Origin: Ardenticatenaceae bacterium
GTDB lineage: Bacteria; Chloroflexota; Anaerolineae; Promineifilales; Promineifilaceae
Reading direction: 5' to 3'
DNA: 64,000 nt
NCBI GenBank assembly: GCA_020634435.1
Contig: JACKBS010000020.1
Span: 12,689-76,688, forward strand
Shown here: piece by piece, positions 25,121 to 33,794 of the stretch
Layout of the letters: every line of letters begins with the position of its first letter
How positions within the stretch are numbered: position 1 is the stretch's first letter
Notes under the pieces: model-generated
What the model was told of the DNA's origin: nothing
The model's input: only the letters and a program-made list of their open reading frames with translations
Databases searched by the model: none
Position numbers and translations under genes: made by a program

Positions 25121-27487
25121 CTAACCAGGGGGCAAACCCACATCCGGCTGGCTGAAGTCGCAAACGCCGTCGGGGAAGATTTGCTCCAGGCGGGCTTGCT
25201 CGTCGGCCGTGGGCTGCCAGACGCCGTACAGGCCGTCGGCAATCGCCTCCGACACGGGCTGGAGGGCGCATTTGAAGATGCTGCCCTTGAAAGGTCCACC
25301 AGCTACAATGCGCGACGTAGCGTAAGTGGGGAACAGCGCCGCACACGCGCCCGTCGGCTCATCATTGATGATGCCGTCCCACACATCGTCGCCGCTGGCG
25401 ATTTCATTGCCGAACGCGTCGAAGCAGCGATCCGTGGCCCGGCTGGGCTTGTTGCCCGCTACACCGAGTTCCGGGTTGGCCTGGATGTTGCTCATCCATT
25501 CATCCATCACCTGGAACGCTTCCGGCGTCTGGTCAAAGATCGCGTTGCCGTCATCGGTGATGTCGGTAAACCAAATCACCTGGTTACTGGCGTCGCCATC
25601 ATAACTCAGCAAGCGTAGGCGGGAGGCAAACGATTGGTGCGAATTGTGCATGTCCAGCACCGGCTCCAGGTAATGCCGCCAATCAATAATCGGGATTTGC
25701 ATATCGCCCATGAAAACGAGGCCAGATTCGTATGCAGCTTGTGCGGCGAGCATGTCGCCTTCGGTGCGCTGGGCGGGGGTCAGGCCACCGTCCGGGCTGA
25801 GCAGCTGGTTGCGCACGCTCCACGGATCCCAGTTGGTGAAATCAATCTGGCCGGGCGGGAAGAAGGGCGAACCTTCTTGCACCATCTCTGGCTCATTTTT
25901 CCAGCCGCCGACGTTGGCATTCAGATTAAGGAATTCCTCTGGGGTGATGCTGCCGTTGGCCACCGCTTCCAGGCCGTACTGCACGCCCACGTTGTCCCAC
26001 GGGCTGCGGGCAAAACCATCGTCGCCCACGCCGTAGATGTTGACCAAATCGCCAAAGTGGCTCCATTCAATCGCCGCGATGTCCGACAGGGGCACGTACT
26101 GCTCCATGTTGTCGGCGGCGCCGTAGTTGGGGTTTAGCGCCAATGGAGAAAGCCCACGCCAGCCATTGATGCATTCCGTGTTGCCCAGCGCCTGCGTGTA
26201 TGGATTGGGCACCACGTCGCTGGCGTTCATGCCCTGGATGAGGGTGCGATTGGACCACGTTTGCCAGCGTGGATTGGCACCGTCGGTCACATCCATGAAG
26301 AATTCCAACAGTTCGCAGTCGCCGACGTGGATCGCCTGGGTGATCATGTCTGGGTAGGAGTATTGGGGAATGGCGGCGTCAATCAAGCCCTTATGATTTT
26401 GGCCGTAAATGTATTGTTGAATCGCGCCGCCAGAGCCGCCTACACCAACGGTGTAGATTGGCGTGTCGTACAGTTCAACAAAGCGTTCTTTCACCATCAG
26501 TGCGGTTTCGCCGCCGACAACGAGGTTGTAATGTTCGCCCGCTTTGGTGCCGGTAGAATAGGCGATGCCGTACCCCTGGCTGAGGCCGTACTCGTACAGC
26601 ATGCGGGAACCGCTGGGGCTGCCTTGGGTGTGGCCAATCCCGACGCCGCCTTGGAAGTGGTAGATGAGCTTGCCGTTCCAGGCGGAGGAGCTGTGGTCAT
26701 CGGGGCTGGTGTCATCCGGGGCAAGCATGGCGAGGCTGTAGATGAAACGGTTGATGGTGCCGCGTTCCCAGCGCACGATGTAGTCTACCGTATGGCCGTC
26801 CATCGTGGTGGTTTGGGCCATGTCAGACGGCCGTTCCTGACCCAACTCATACGGTAACCAACTGCCATTCATGCTGCGATAAACGTAAACCACGAGCGTT
26901 TCGGCGGAGCAATTCTTGCTGTAGCCAACAACTTCATCAGTCAAATTGCCGTCGGCGTCGGTTGCATAGACGGGGATGCCGGTGGTGTCGTTGTCCACCA
27001 GCGGCTGCCCCAGCCCATGGTCCTGCACGGTGCAGACAAACGGATGCTGGTGTGGCCCAGAGAAAACGGGGCCAGTAATAGGATAGTTGGTGAGGGTGAG
27101 GTTGGCGGGATACGGCCGTTGCCGCCCAAAGCCTAGCGCACGCACCCGCACCTCATTGTTGCCCAGATTCAGGCCATCCACCACGCCGCTGAGCGTGTGG
27201 GTGCCAGGAATCGGGCTAAAGCGGTCGCTCATCTCAACCCGATTAACGGTAACACTCACCCGATCCATCGGGAAGCCGTCGGGGACTTCGATGTGCAGGC
27301 GAGCATCGCCGCCGGTAACTTGATCGGGAGCGCTGGAAACGGCCGTTACTGTAAAACGACCCGGATCACGCACGGCCAGTACGCTGGCTGGTACGGCTAG
27401 CACAAAAAACAGCAGCAGCAGCCAGATCATGCCACGCCAGCGGGCCTTGCGCTTGGGCTGTCTGGGACTTGTGAGAATAGGGTTCAT
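25121..27487 (-). CDS. Exported DUF6351-like alpha/beta-hydrolase
   Basis: The 788-residue product starts with a positively charged segment and a hydrophobic stretch at about 20-40 ending in LAVPASVLA, a signal peptide or anchor. It resembles DUF6351 proteins: an Ig-like N-terminal part (about 45-150), then a hydrolase part with YTVGVGGSGGAIQQY, whose Gly-Gly-Ser-Gly-Gly would be the nucleophile elbow. Several cysteines suggest disulfides. The substrate is unknown; tannase-like or polymer-degrading esterase activity is possible. ATG 27487 has AAGGAGGTCCCC directly upstream. Flanking repeats isolate it from both neighbours. Confidence 0.75.
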   Translation of the reverse strand: MNPILTSPRQPKRKARWRGMIWLLLLFFVLAVPASVLAVRDPGRFTVTAVSSAPDQVTGGDARLHIEVPDGFPMDRVSVTVNRVEMSDRFSPIPGTHTLSGVVDGLNLGNNEVRVRALGFGRQRPYPANLTLTNYPITGPVFSGPHQHPFVCTVQDHGLGQPLVDNDTTGIPVYATDADGNLTDEVVGYSKNCSAETLVVYVYRSMNGSWLPYELGQERPSDMAQTTTMDGHTVDYIVRWERGTINRFIYSLAMLAPDDTSPDDHSSSAWNGKLIYHFQGGVGIGHTQGSPSGSRMLYEYGLSQGYGIAYSTGTKAGEHYNLVVGGETALMVKERFVELYDTPIYTVGVGGSGGAIQQYIYGQNHKGLIDAAIPQYSYPDMITQAIHVGDCELLEFFMDVTDGANPRWQTWSNRTLIQGMNASDVVPNPYTQALGNTECINGWRGLSPLALNPNYGAADNMEQYVPLSDIAAIEWSHFGDLVNIYGVGDDGFARSPWDNVGVQYGLEAVANGSITPEEFLNLNANVGGWKNEPEMVQEGSPFFPPGQIDFTNWDPWSVRNQLLSPDGGLTPAQRTEGDMLAAQAAYESGLVFMGDMQIPIIDWRHYLEPVLDMHNSHQSFASRLRLLSYDGDASNQVIWFTDITDDGNAIFDQTPEAFQVMDEWMSNIQANPELGVAGNKPSRATDRCFDAFGNEIASGDDVWDGIINDEPTGACAALFPTYATSRIVAGGPFKGSIFKCALQPVSEAIADGLYGVWQPTADEQARLEQIFPDGVCDFSQPDVGLPPG

Positions 27488-27713
27488 GGGGACCTCCTTG
27501 GGAAATGGGCCGTCGCCGACCTGTGTAAATGCTTTGGAACAGCAAAGTGACTGCCACCAAATTAGGAACAGTGGATACAAACGACTGCCAGTGGGGAACA
27601 ATGGGACAGGGTAAACCTGAAAGAGTGGATTGGGACAGCAGGTTGGATGCCAAAAAGTTTAGCCAGTGACCCAAGGAGAATCAAGTTTGTTATGTTTTGC
27701 ACAAAACGGGAGA

Positions 27714-27758
27714 GAAAAAAAGTGCGCCGAGAATACAGGGAAACTTTTCGGCGCACTT
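27714..27758 (-). terminator. Terminator after the RHH/T2SSF-like gene pair
   Basis: On the minus strand AAGTGCGCCGA and TCGGCGCACTT pair and are followed by seven T bases. The rest of 27,488-27,802 shows no gene. Confidence 0.8.
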
Positions 27759-27802
27759 CGGAGTAGATTTTGATGAAGTGAAAAATTGGCAGGTGGGGAA
27801 AG

Positions 27803-28135
27803 TTAAGCCAGCTGCCGCTGAGCCAGGAGCTGCTGCAAAAATTTGAGCTTGTCGGCCAGGTTGCCCCCAACCTCCAACTGAACTTTTATCGCCGCCACTA
27901 GTAAGTCCAGGTCGCGGCTGGCAGTGCGCTTCACCCAGCTGTCCAGCGTGGGCAGCAGCGGCGCCTCCCCATTTAACGCCTCAGAAATGAGCTTTGCTTC
28001 GGCAGCAATCGGTTCGGGCAAATCCTGCGCCAGAATGGCAAACGACTGGCGGATGTTGTAACCGGAACGCAGCGTCAACTCAAAGTGGCGCATCAACTCC
28101 GGTATTTGATGCTCAAAAGTTGTGGGGGTGGCCAT
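27803..28135 (-). CDS. Stand-alone T2SSF/TadB-like helical domain protein
   Basis: The 110-residue protein has the pattern of one cytoplasmic T2SSF domain as in TadB/TadC: LTLRSGYNIRQSFAILA, then LPEPIAAEAK and DLLVAAIKVQLEVGGNLADKL. The normal TadB/TadC membrane helices are absent, so it is a soluble half-domain. Its start codon shares a base with the stop of the upstream RHH gene (TAATG), so the two are translationally coupled. No secretion or pilus genes are nearby. A role with the RHH protein, perhaps as a paired regulator or toxin-like partner, is only inference. Confidence 0.6.
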   Translation of the reverse strand: MATPTTFEHQIPELMRHFELTLRSGYNIRQSFAILAQDLPEPIAAEAKLISEALNGEAPLLPTLDSWVKRTASRDLDLLVAAIKVQLEVGGNLADKLKFLQQLLAQRQLA

Positions 28136-28335
28136 TACAAATCCTCCTCAACAGCGCCCATTTCTCGCAAGCGCCGGATGTATTCTTCGTAGCCAATTTC
28201 AAGCATGAAAATCGTGGCAATGGCCCGCTCGATGACCGGAGTGTTGTGTCGTTGCCCAGGCAATCCCCACCGCTCGGCCAACACCGCCATTTGGCGAGCC
28301 GTTTCATCTGTAATTTGAATGCTGATTTGTTTCAT
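28135..28335 (-). CDS. Ribbon-helix-helix-like DNA-binding protein
   Basis: The 66-residue protein begins MKQISIQITDETARQMAVLA, a beta-strand plus helix typical of RHH repressors, and continues with TPVIERAIATIF as the second helix. It lies under a perfect 10-base inverted repeat that fills the space between the -35 and -10 boxes of its own promoter, the classic design for autorepression. The start ATG is about six bases after the -10, so the message is likely leaderless. Its partner gene follows with a one-base overlap. The arrangement resembles a toxin-antitoxin operon, but no known toxin is present. Confidence 0.7.
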   Translation of the reverse strand: MKQISIQITDETARQMAVLAERWGLPGQRHNTPVIERAIATIFMLEIGYEEYIRRLREMGAVEEDL

Positions 28336-28341
28336 GCGGAT

Positions 28342-28370
28342 ACAATACACGATAATCGTGTATTAATCAA
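28342..28370 (-). promoter_or_regulatory. Promoter with embedded palindromic operator of the RHH gene
   Basis: On the minus strand TTGATT (28370-28365), 17 bases and TATTGT (28347-28342). The perfect inverted repeat AATACACGAT-N-ATCGTGTATT occupies 28344-28364, exactly the spacer, so a bound repressor would block RNA polymerase. Confidence 0.75.
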
Positions 28371-28416
28371 GAGGGGATTTTATTAGGAAACACGGCCGTT
28401 GCCCCCCAAAATCGCA

Positions 28417-31134
28417 TCAACTTGCCGCCAGCAACTGCTCAGTTTTGGCCTGTTCGGTGGTTAGCCCCAGTGCGGCAAACTGCTGGCTTGCCTGTTGGAT
28501 CGCCTTGTGACCAGCGGCTGTGTCGCCCTGCCGCAGCAATGCGCTGCCTAACGCTCGCCAGGCATAGGCCGCCATGTAGAGATCGTCGTTATTTTGGGCC
28601 TGGTTACGTGATTCGGTGAAGTGGGCAACGGCCGTTGCCAACCTTTCCTCCGCCTGGGCCACTAAACCGAGCGTAAATTGGGCATAAGGATAAGCGTGCG
28701 TTTCTTCCGTTTGCAGTACGCGGTTGGCCATTGCCCGTGCCTGCTCCAGATTGCCCAATTCGTAATGCGCTTCGGCAAGATTGGCCGCCGTAACGGCCGT
28801 CCAAAACGGCATCCCTGCTCCTTCAAAAAACGGCAAAGATGGCTCAGCGGTAACAATCGCCTCGGCAAACTGCCCTGCCTGAATGTAAGCCACAGCCAGC
28901 GCGTTGCGCACCATTTCCTGCCCCATACGGTCACCAATGTGGGCATAATAAGCAATGGCTGCCTCGGCGTGGGGCACAGCCTCGGCTACGCGCCCTTGCC
29001 GCCCGTACAGCGCCGCCAGCTCCCGACTAACCTGGGCGATGCCCGGCTCGTAAGCAAGCTGTTGGGCCAGACCAAGAGCCCGCTGAAAATGGCTCACAGC
29101 CTCGTTGTAATGCCCATGCTCCTCACGCACAATTCCCTGCAAATGCTCGGCTTCAAACTGTACCAATCGTGCTTCCTGCCACGCCAGCGCCATCTCACGC
29201 TGCTGCAAATGGTACTGCGACTGCTGAATACGATAGCGCGCCAGCTGCCGCAGCAGCCGTTGAATCATTTCGCGTCCTTGTTGCAATGATTCCGCCGCCT
29301 GCTGCGGGTAACCCAGAGCATTTTGGAAAGCCGCCTGGAGCAGTTGGGCCTGAACGGCCGTTTCGCTCTGCCGCACCCACGTGGTCGCCTTTAACACCGC
29401 CAGCCCTTCTTCTGGTTGGGCAGCCAGGCGGTACAGTTCTGCCTGGATCAAGGCCAACGCCTGCCGTTCATTCCGCTTGAGCCGCTTGGGCGACACAGGC
29501 TCAAAGAGCCGCAGCGCCGTCACCGTCTGCCCCCGCTGAATTTCCTGCTGCCGATGTGGATACCAGAGCTGAACGGCCGTATTTTCCTCGCCCGCCTGCA
29601 CAAAATGGTAAGCGGCGGCCGTGTACTCACCGCGCGCCGCCCGGATCACGGCTGCGGCCAGATGGCACTGCTCGCGCTGCGCTGTGGGCAGCCACTGCCA
29701 ATCTTCCACCAGCAAATCGCGAATAACGGGCAACAGGGTAATGCCTCCCGCTCCATCCTCTTGAATGATCTGCCGTTGGCGCAGGGTAGCCAGGGCTTCG
29801 GTGGCTTCCGGCCAGGCGTCTTGCGGGGCCGGGCTGCGAAAAACAGCCAGATGCACCAGCAAACCCCGCTCATCCGGCGATAAACGGTGCCGCAGCCGCA
29901 CCAACAGCGCCCGCAGCGAAGGCACCTGGGGCAGCTGAGAAATCAATTTGGTCAGCGGCTGTGCGCCATCGTGCAAAGCCACGCACAGGTGCAAAAAACG
30001 GGGATTGCCTCCTGTGTAGCTGGTGAGCTGTTCAACTTCTGGGTCTGCGGCCTGAATATTGGCCAACGCCAATAACTCCGCTACCTGTGCGGCGGTTAAA
30101 CCAGTCAAACTAACCTCTTTATCAGCCGCAAAGATAGAATGCTGGCCGATGAAGAGCAGCCGGGCCGTCTGGCGCAGACTTTCCAGAAATTCGCGCAGGC
30201 GCAGGCGGTTCAAGCTGATGGTGTCACTGTCTTGCTGTAATAAATCCACTTCGTCGATGCAAAACAGCGGCGGTGTGGCCCGCAGCTGGTGCAAATCGCC
30301 GCGCAGCTGCTCCAATGCCAAGTTGGGGTTATCCACCCGACCACCGTCGGCGACCAGCTGCAACCAGAGGCGGGATGCTCCTTGCTGATGTAAAAATTGC
30401 CCCAGCGAAAAAAGCAGACTGCTCAAATCGTCGTTGAAAGTGGGGCGAATGGTGAACCAGAAACTTTCGTGCGGCCATTGACTAGCCACCACGGCGGCCA
30501 CCGAAGTTTTGCCCATGCCCCCCATGCCCGTGAGCGAAACGGTTTGCCCGGCTAGCAGCGCTTCGGTCACTGTTTGGATCACGGCTTCCCGACCCAACAG
30601 CGGGGTTTGCGGAATAATCGGCCGTTCTAGCCGGTAGGTGGGATGCAGCTGGCTCAGCAGGGCATCGGCCAACGCTTCACGAGCGGCTTTGAGATGGCGA
30701 AAATACGGGCTGCGCCCCACGCCCAAATATTCGATGATGTCTTGCTCGTGTCCAGCCTTGGGGTAATCGAGCGGGCGGAAATAGCTGCGAAAATAGCGCA
30801 ATTCCAGCAGTAAAAAGGTATACCGACTGCCCTTGTTGCCCACTTCGCGCCGCTCATCGGCTACGCTGGCTTCCAGCTCATCACGGGTACGCGGCAGGGT
30901 AGCATCTGGCCAAAGAGTTTCGGCGGCTTTTTTGAGGACAGTTTGCAGGGTGCGACCACGGCCAACGGCCGTTTCGCCATCGGCAGCCTGGTGCAGTGCA
31001 TCTCCTAAAAAATAGGGCGCAGCCAGCGGCGACGATTCTCCCAACCACGCAGCGTCTTCAAAGCTGTTCAGTGCCAAACGCAGCTGATCGTGAAAAGGCT
31101 CACCTGCGGATACCGATTTTTCCTTACCGGACAT
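28417..31134 (-). CDS. STAND-type NTPase with sigma4-like HTH N-terminus and TPR repeats
   Basis: The 905-residue protein has three parts. Residues 1-165 resemble a sigma region-4-like helix-turn-helix segment (LLELRYFRSYF... EYLGVGRSPYFRHLKAAREAL). An NB-ARC-like ATPase follows with Walker A GMGGMGKT (203-210), Walker B LFCIDEVD (290-297) and TGGNPRFLHL near the end. The rest (from about 470) is a TPR superhelix with repeats such as HGHYNEAVSHFQRALGLAQQ. STAND proteins are ATP-driven switches whose TPR domain senses a ligand; this layout is common in Chloroflexota regulators, and some relatives act in phage defence. Target unknown. Confidence 0.82.
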   Translation of the reverse strand: MSGKEKSVSAGEPFHDQLRLALNSFEDAAWLGESSPLAAPYFLGDALHQAADGETAVGRGRTLQTVLKKAAETLWPDATLPRTRDELEASVADERREVGNKGSRYTFLLLELRYFRSYFRPLDYPKAGHEQDIIEYLGVGRSPYFRHLKAAREALADALLSQLHPTYRLERPIIPQTPLLGREAVIQTVTEALLAGQTVSLTGMGGMGKTSVAAVVASQWPHESFWFTIRPTFNDDLSSLLFSLGQFLHQQGASRLWLQLVADGGRVDNPNLALEQLRGDLHQLRATPPLFCIDEVDLLQQDSDTISLNRLRLREFLESLRQTARLLFIGQHSIFAADKEVSLTGLTAAQVAELLALANIQAADPEVEQLTSYTGGNPRFLHLCVALHDGAQPLTKLISQLPQVPSLRALLVRLRHRLSPDERGLLVHLAVFRSPAPQDAWPEATEALATLRQRQIIQEDGAGGITLLPVIRDLLVEDWQWLPTAQREQCHLAAAVIRAARGEYTAAAYHFVQAGEENTAVQLWYPHRQQEIQRGQTVTALRLFEPVSPKRLKRNERQALALIQAELYRLAAQPEEGLAVLKATTWVRQSETAVQAQLLQAAFQNALGYPQQAAESLQQGREMIQRLLRQLARYRIQQSQYHLQQREMALAWQEARLVQFEAEHLQGIVREEHGHYNEAVSHFQRALGLAQQLAYEPGIAQVSRELAALYGRQGRVAEAVPHAEAAIAYYAHIGDRMGQEMVRNALAVAYIQAGQFAEAIVTAEPSLPFFEGAGMPFWTAVTAANLAEAHYELGNLEQARAMANRVLQTEETHAYPYAQFTLGLVAQAEERLATAVAHFTESRNQAQNNDDLYMAAYAWRALGSALLRQGDTAAGHKAIQQASQQFAALGLTTEQAKTEQLLAAS

Positions 31135-31169
31135 TACCTATCGCTCCTTGTGATGAAACGGCCGTTGCA

Positions 31170-31198
31170 AGCATACCGCAATGGGTTTTCCGACACAA
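31170..31198 (-). promoter_or_regulatory. Candidate promoter of the STAND gene
   Basis: TTGTGT (31198-31193), 17 bases and TATGCT (31175-31170) on the minus strand; an ACGGCCGT copy (31,157) lies at the expected transcription start. Confidence 0.45.
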
Positions 31199-31410
31199 TT
31201 TTACTTGAAAGTAAGCCAACTCACCGCTCAAATCGGGCAAAAAACGGGACTAAATTTATAAAATGCGACACTACCCTACCCGTTTATGATGGTAGAATTA
31301 GCGAAACTAATTGTATGTTTGACCAACTTGTGTGTTGATGCAATTTAAAAAGCAATTAACTTTATTGTTTTACCGAACTCAACCCACCCAATCTCAAGGA
31401 GAATGCTTTC

Positions 31411-32199
31411 ATGAAAAGTCGGTCTGTATTGGTAGCTTTTTTTGTATTGTGTACGGCCGTTTTGGCCCTTTTCCCCCTCTCACAACCCGTCGCCGCCGCC
31501 CCCTATGAACCCTGGGCACGCTGGTTTATTGAAGTCGCTTTTGCCAATAACAAACCAGTCGCCACGATGACTGTTGAAATTGGTCACGATAACCGGCTTG
31601 GCCTGCACATTGTAGATTTGCAAAAAACCTATGAATTGTCGTGCCAGGAAACAGGTAGTTTAAACGTTACAAATAACGTGGCTGTGTTTGACGGCAACAG
31701 CTACCTCACCTGCGAGATGCCCGTTTTCCAGGACATTGTGGCGGAGTTAACCGAGGGGAAGCTCAAGATTGACAGCACCTGTGACTGCAAACAAGCCAAT
31801 GGAGAGGTCGATTTTGCCTTCGGTGATCCTTCCGAAAATCCATTTTTTTACATGGAAGGCTTGCAGTTTGCCGGACCAAAATTGCCCGTCGGGCCAGATG
31901 CGCATTATTCAATGACGGTAGATGGGGTAACGGCCGTTAGTGAAGTATTCATGCCCAACAAGCAATTACAGCACGGTGTTAGCGAATTTTTACAGAACGG
32001 CAAGCAGTACCAAATGCTATTTGAATTAGACGGGACTTCACTCGGTAGCTCCCCGACTGCTTATTCAGGACTGCTCAAGGTGCCCACCGACCAAAAACAG
32101 TTTTTTATTGGTTTTAACCCGGACACCGGCGAAATCTTACAAGGTACTTTAAGCTATCTCTTTATTGATCCCGGCTGCGTGGGGCACGGCGGCATCTAA
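31411..32199 (+). CDS. Secreted protein of unknown function
   Basis: The 262-residue product has a clear signal peptide (MKSRSVLVAFFVLCTAVLAL... ending near PVAAAP at about 31) and a mature part rich in beta-strand patterns with six cysteines, including CDC. I do not recognise a family. A strong AAGGAG lies ten bases before ATG 31411. The gene is followed by a good bidirectional terminator and converges on a small membrane protein gene. The 270-base AT-rich upstream region shows only weak promoter-like boxes. Confidence 0.7.
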   Translation: MKSRSVLVAFFVLCTAVLALFPLSQPVAAAPYEPWARWFIEVAFANNKPVATMTVEIGHDNRLGLHIVDLQKTYELSCQETGSLNVTNNVAVFDGNSYLTCEMPVFQDIVAELTEGKLKIDSTCDCKQANGEVDFAFGDPSENPFFYMEGLQFAGPKLPVGPDAHYSMTVDGVTAVSEVFMPNKQLQHGVSEFLQNGKQYQMLFELDGTSLGSSPTAYSGLLKVPTDQKQFFIGFNPDTGEILQGTLSYLFIDPGCVGHGGI

Positions 32200-32220
32200 G
32201 CCGGCCTGAGACAAAATTAA

Positions 32221-32257
32221 AAGAGCTGGTTAGACAAAATCCAACCAGCTCTTTTTT
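32221..32257. terminator. Bidirectional terminator between convergent genes
   Basis: AAGAGCTGGTT and AACCAGCTCTT form an 11-base stem followed by six T bases on the plus side; the minus-strand side is also T-rich nearby. Confidence 0.88.
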
Positions 32258-32444
32258 ATTTCTTCTGATTTACCCAAACGCGAAAGATAATGGGCATAAG
32301 CAGCGCAAGTACAGTAAGGAAACCACCCAGCCAACCGGGCAAATTGACAGACGAAGTCTCTGCAAGAGGGGCGGCCGAAGCAGTGAGCGGTAAAAGTAGC
32401 AGACAAAAAGCCATGTAAAACGCCAAACGAAGCTGTTTTTTCAT
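32256..32444 (-). CDS. Small exported or membrane protein
   Basis: The 62-residue protein has an N-terminal signal sequence (MKKQLRLAFYMAFCLLLLPL, cleavage probably after TASA) and a second hydrophobic stretch (LGGFLTVLALLMPIIF) near the C-terminus, with a short basic tail. An AAAGGA lies eight bases before ATG 32444. Function unknown. A palindrome TTACCCAGCTGGGTAA about 55 bases upstream could be an operator. Confidence 0.6.
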   Translation of the reverse strand: MKKQLRLAFYMAFCLLLLPLTASAAPLAETSSVNLPGWLGGFLTVLALLMPIIFRVWVNQKK

Positions 32445-32859
32445 AATGCGGTCCTTTTGTGTGATGATTCGGTAGAAGGCTCTGCCAGATAAATTGTTAC
32501 CCAGCTGGGTAAACTTGATTATTGAACCACATTATAAACCGACCGCCGCTATTTGGCAGCAGAATACCAGAATCGGTTTGTAATTTTTTTTGTAATGTTG
32601 GCTCGCTATAAATGGACAAGGTTTGCAAAAACCTAAATTGGGTAGGACTTGACAATCATTCTAGCAACACTGTTGATTCAACGCAGCCACATCGCCGCCC
32701 GCATCTTACCCGCATTGGAGCCAACATCGTCAAGCATTGCACAAACAATATAGCCGCAACGACGCTTACATCGTAAACGCATTATAGCCTGTGAAGGACT
32801 ACCCTTTGAGGAAAGAGCTTAGGCCACCGTCATTTTCGTTCCCAGCGATAAATCCCGGT
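32445..32859. other. Intergenic region without a gene
   Basis: This 415-base AT-rich stretch contains the perfect 16-base palindrome TTACCCAGCTGGGTAA at about 32,498-32,513 and no supported gene, tRNA or repeat. Confidence 0.5.
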
Positions 32860-33309
32860 CTAGGCTCTTTTTTCTTGGATTGTTTCTAGAATAACTTGCA
32901 GGCCCAGCTGGTAACTCCGCCAACCAAACCCCGAAATCTGCCCCAGGCAAACGGCCGCCAATACCGATTGATGCCGAAATGCTTCCCGAGCATGAATGTT
33001 GGACAGGTGCACTTCAACAACGGGCAGTTCCACAGCGGCCAATGCATCACGGAGAGCGTAGCTGTAATGGGTAAATGCTCCCGGATTGATCACAATGCCA
33101 TCGGCCCAACTGCGGGCTTCATGAATAGCATCGATCAGTGCACCTTCGTGGTTAGATTGGAAAAACTGGACCGATGCCTGAGCCGCTTCTGCCTGTTCCG
33201 ACAAGAGATTATTGATATCGGTAAGGGTGAAACGGCCGTAAACCTCCGGTTCACGACTGCCCAGCAAATTAAGGTTCGGACCATGTAGTACCAGGACTTG
33301 AATAGCCAT
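32860..33309 (-). CDS. aroQ: Type II 3-dehydroquinate dehydratase
   Basis: The 149-residue protein is full length for AroQ. It has VLHGPNLNLLGSREPEVYG with the catalytic Tyr, SNHEGALIDAIHEA, NPGAFTHYSYALRDAL and VEVHLSNIHAREAFRHQS with the catalytic His. It dehydrates 3-dehydroquinate to 3-dehydroshikimate in the shikimate pathway, upstream of the trp genes. ATG 33309 is chosen because an AAGGAG lies six bases before it; an in-frame upstream start (33336) has no such site. Divergent from metA across a 480-base regulatory region. Confidence 0.96.
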   Translation of the reverse strand: MAIQVLVLHGPNLNLLGSREPEVYGRFTLTDINNLLSEQAEAAQASVQFFQSNHEGALIDAIHEARSWADGIVINPGAFTHYSYALRDALAAVELPVVEVHLSNIHAREAFRHQSVLAAVCLGQISGFGWRSYQLGLQVILETIQEKRA

Positions 33310-33325
33310 TCTGCACTCCTTGCGT

Positions 33326-33355
33326 ATCATAATCATCCTACCCCTGGACAGTCAA
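33326..33355 (-). promoter_or_regulatory. Promoter of aroQ
   Basis: TTGACT (33355-33350), 18 bases and TATGAT (33331-33326) on the minus strand, about 17 bases before the ATG. Confidence 0.6.
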
Positions 33356-33411
33356 CTACCAAATCCAAGTTCTTACGCTATCTTAACAGCCCTAAGGCCC
33401 AATTTTACTCG

Positions 33412-33440
33412 TTGACGCTTCGACCACTGTTTGTTACCAT
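33412..33440 (+). promoter_or_regulatory. Promoter of the metA-metY leader
   Basis: TTGACG (33412-33417), 17 bases and TACCAT (33435-33440), preceded by TG. The -10 element TGTTACCAT equals that of the trp T-box and pyrC promoters. It leaves a leader of about 345 bases. Confidence 0.65.
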
Positions 33441-33695
33441 CTGCCGCTGTTATCCTTTAATGAACAAGGCGAAGATGACATGCGTAGTTTTCTACCAATC
33501 AATTCCTCAAATTTGATGTCCATGATGTCTAACATGCCTTGTTGTATGTGTATCAAGCGGGAGCGGTTTTGTGCCCGTCTGGTACCGCTGGCGCGATAAC
33601 TAACCACCACTGCGCCACGACCTCTCCCGCGTCATCACCTGGTTTGTGTTCATCTCGCCGCTCACCCGACCAAAAGATTGTGTGAAACGGCCGTC

Positions 33696-33785
33696 TTATC
33701 CAAGCACGTCTGCCTTCAATGGTTCACCAAAGACGCCTGCACCCGGCAACCAACCATGTAAAGCCGCCTGATCCGAGATACTGAA
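33696..33785 (+). promoter_or_regulatory. Possible SAM-I-like riboswitch (degenerate)
   Basis: The leader just before metA contains CCCGGCAACCA (33,751-33,761), an exact match to the most conserved SAM-I segment. TTATCCAAG stands about 55 bases upstream in the place of the SAM-I 5' TTATCAAG, and GATCCGAGATA follows. CGTCT/AGACG can pair in between. Other conserved parts are missing or poorly aligned, so this may be a variant or chance. An alternative 5' half, TATCAAGCGGGAGCGG, lies at 33,551. Confidence 0.3.
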
Positions 33786-33794
33786 AATAATCTT

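Noticed and set aside
28417..31134. Calling the STAND protein a known antiphage (Avs-type) system
   Set aside because: It lacks a recognisable effector nuclease or membrane domain, and the sigma4-like N-terminus fits a regulator better.
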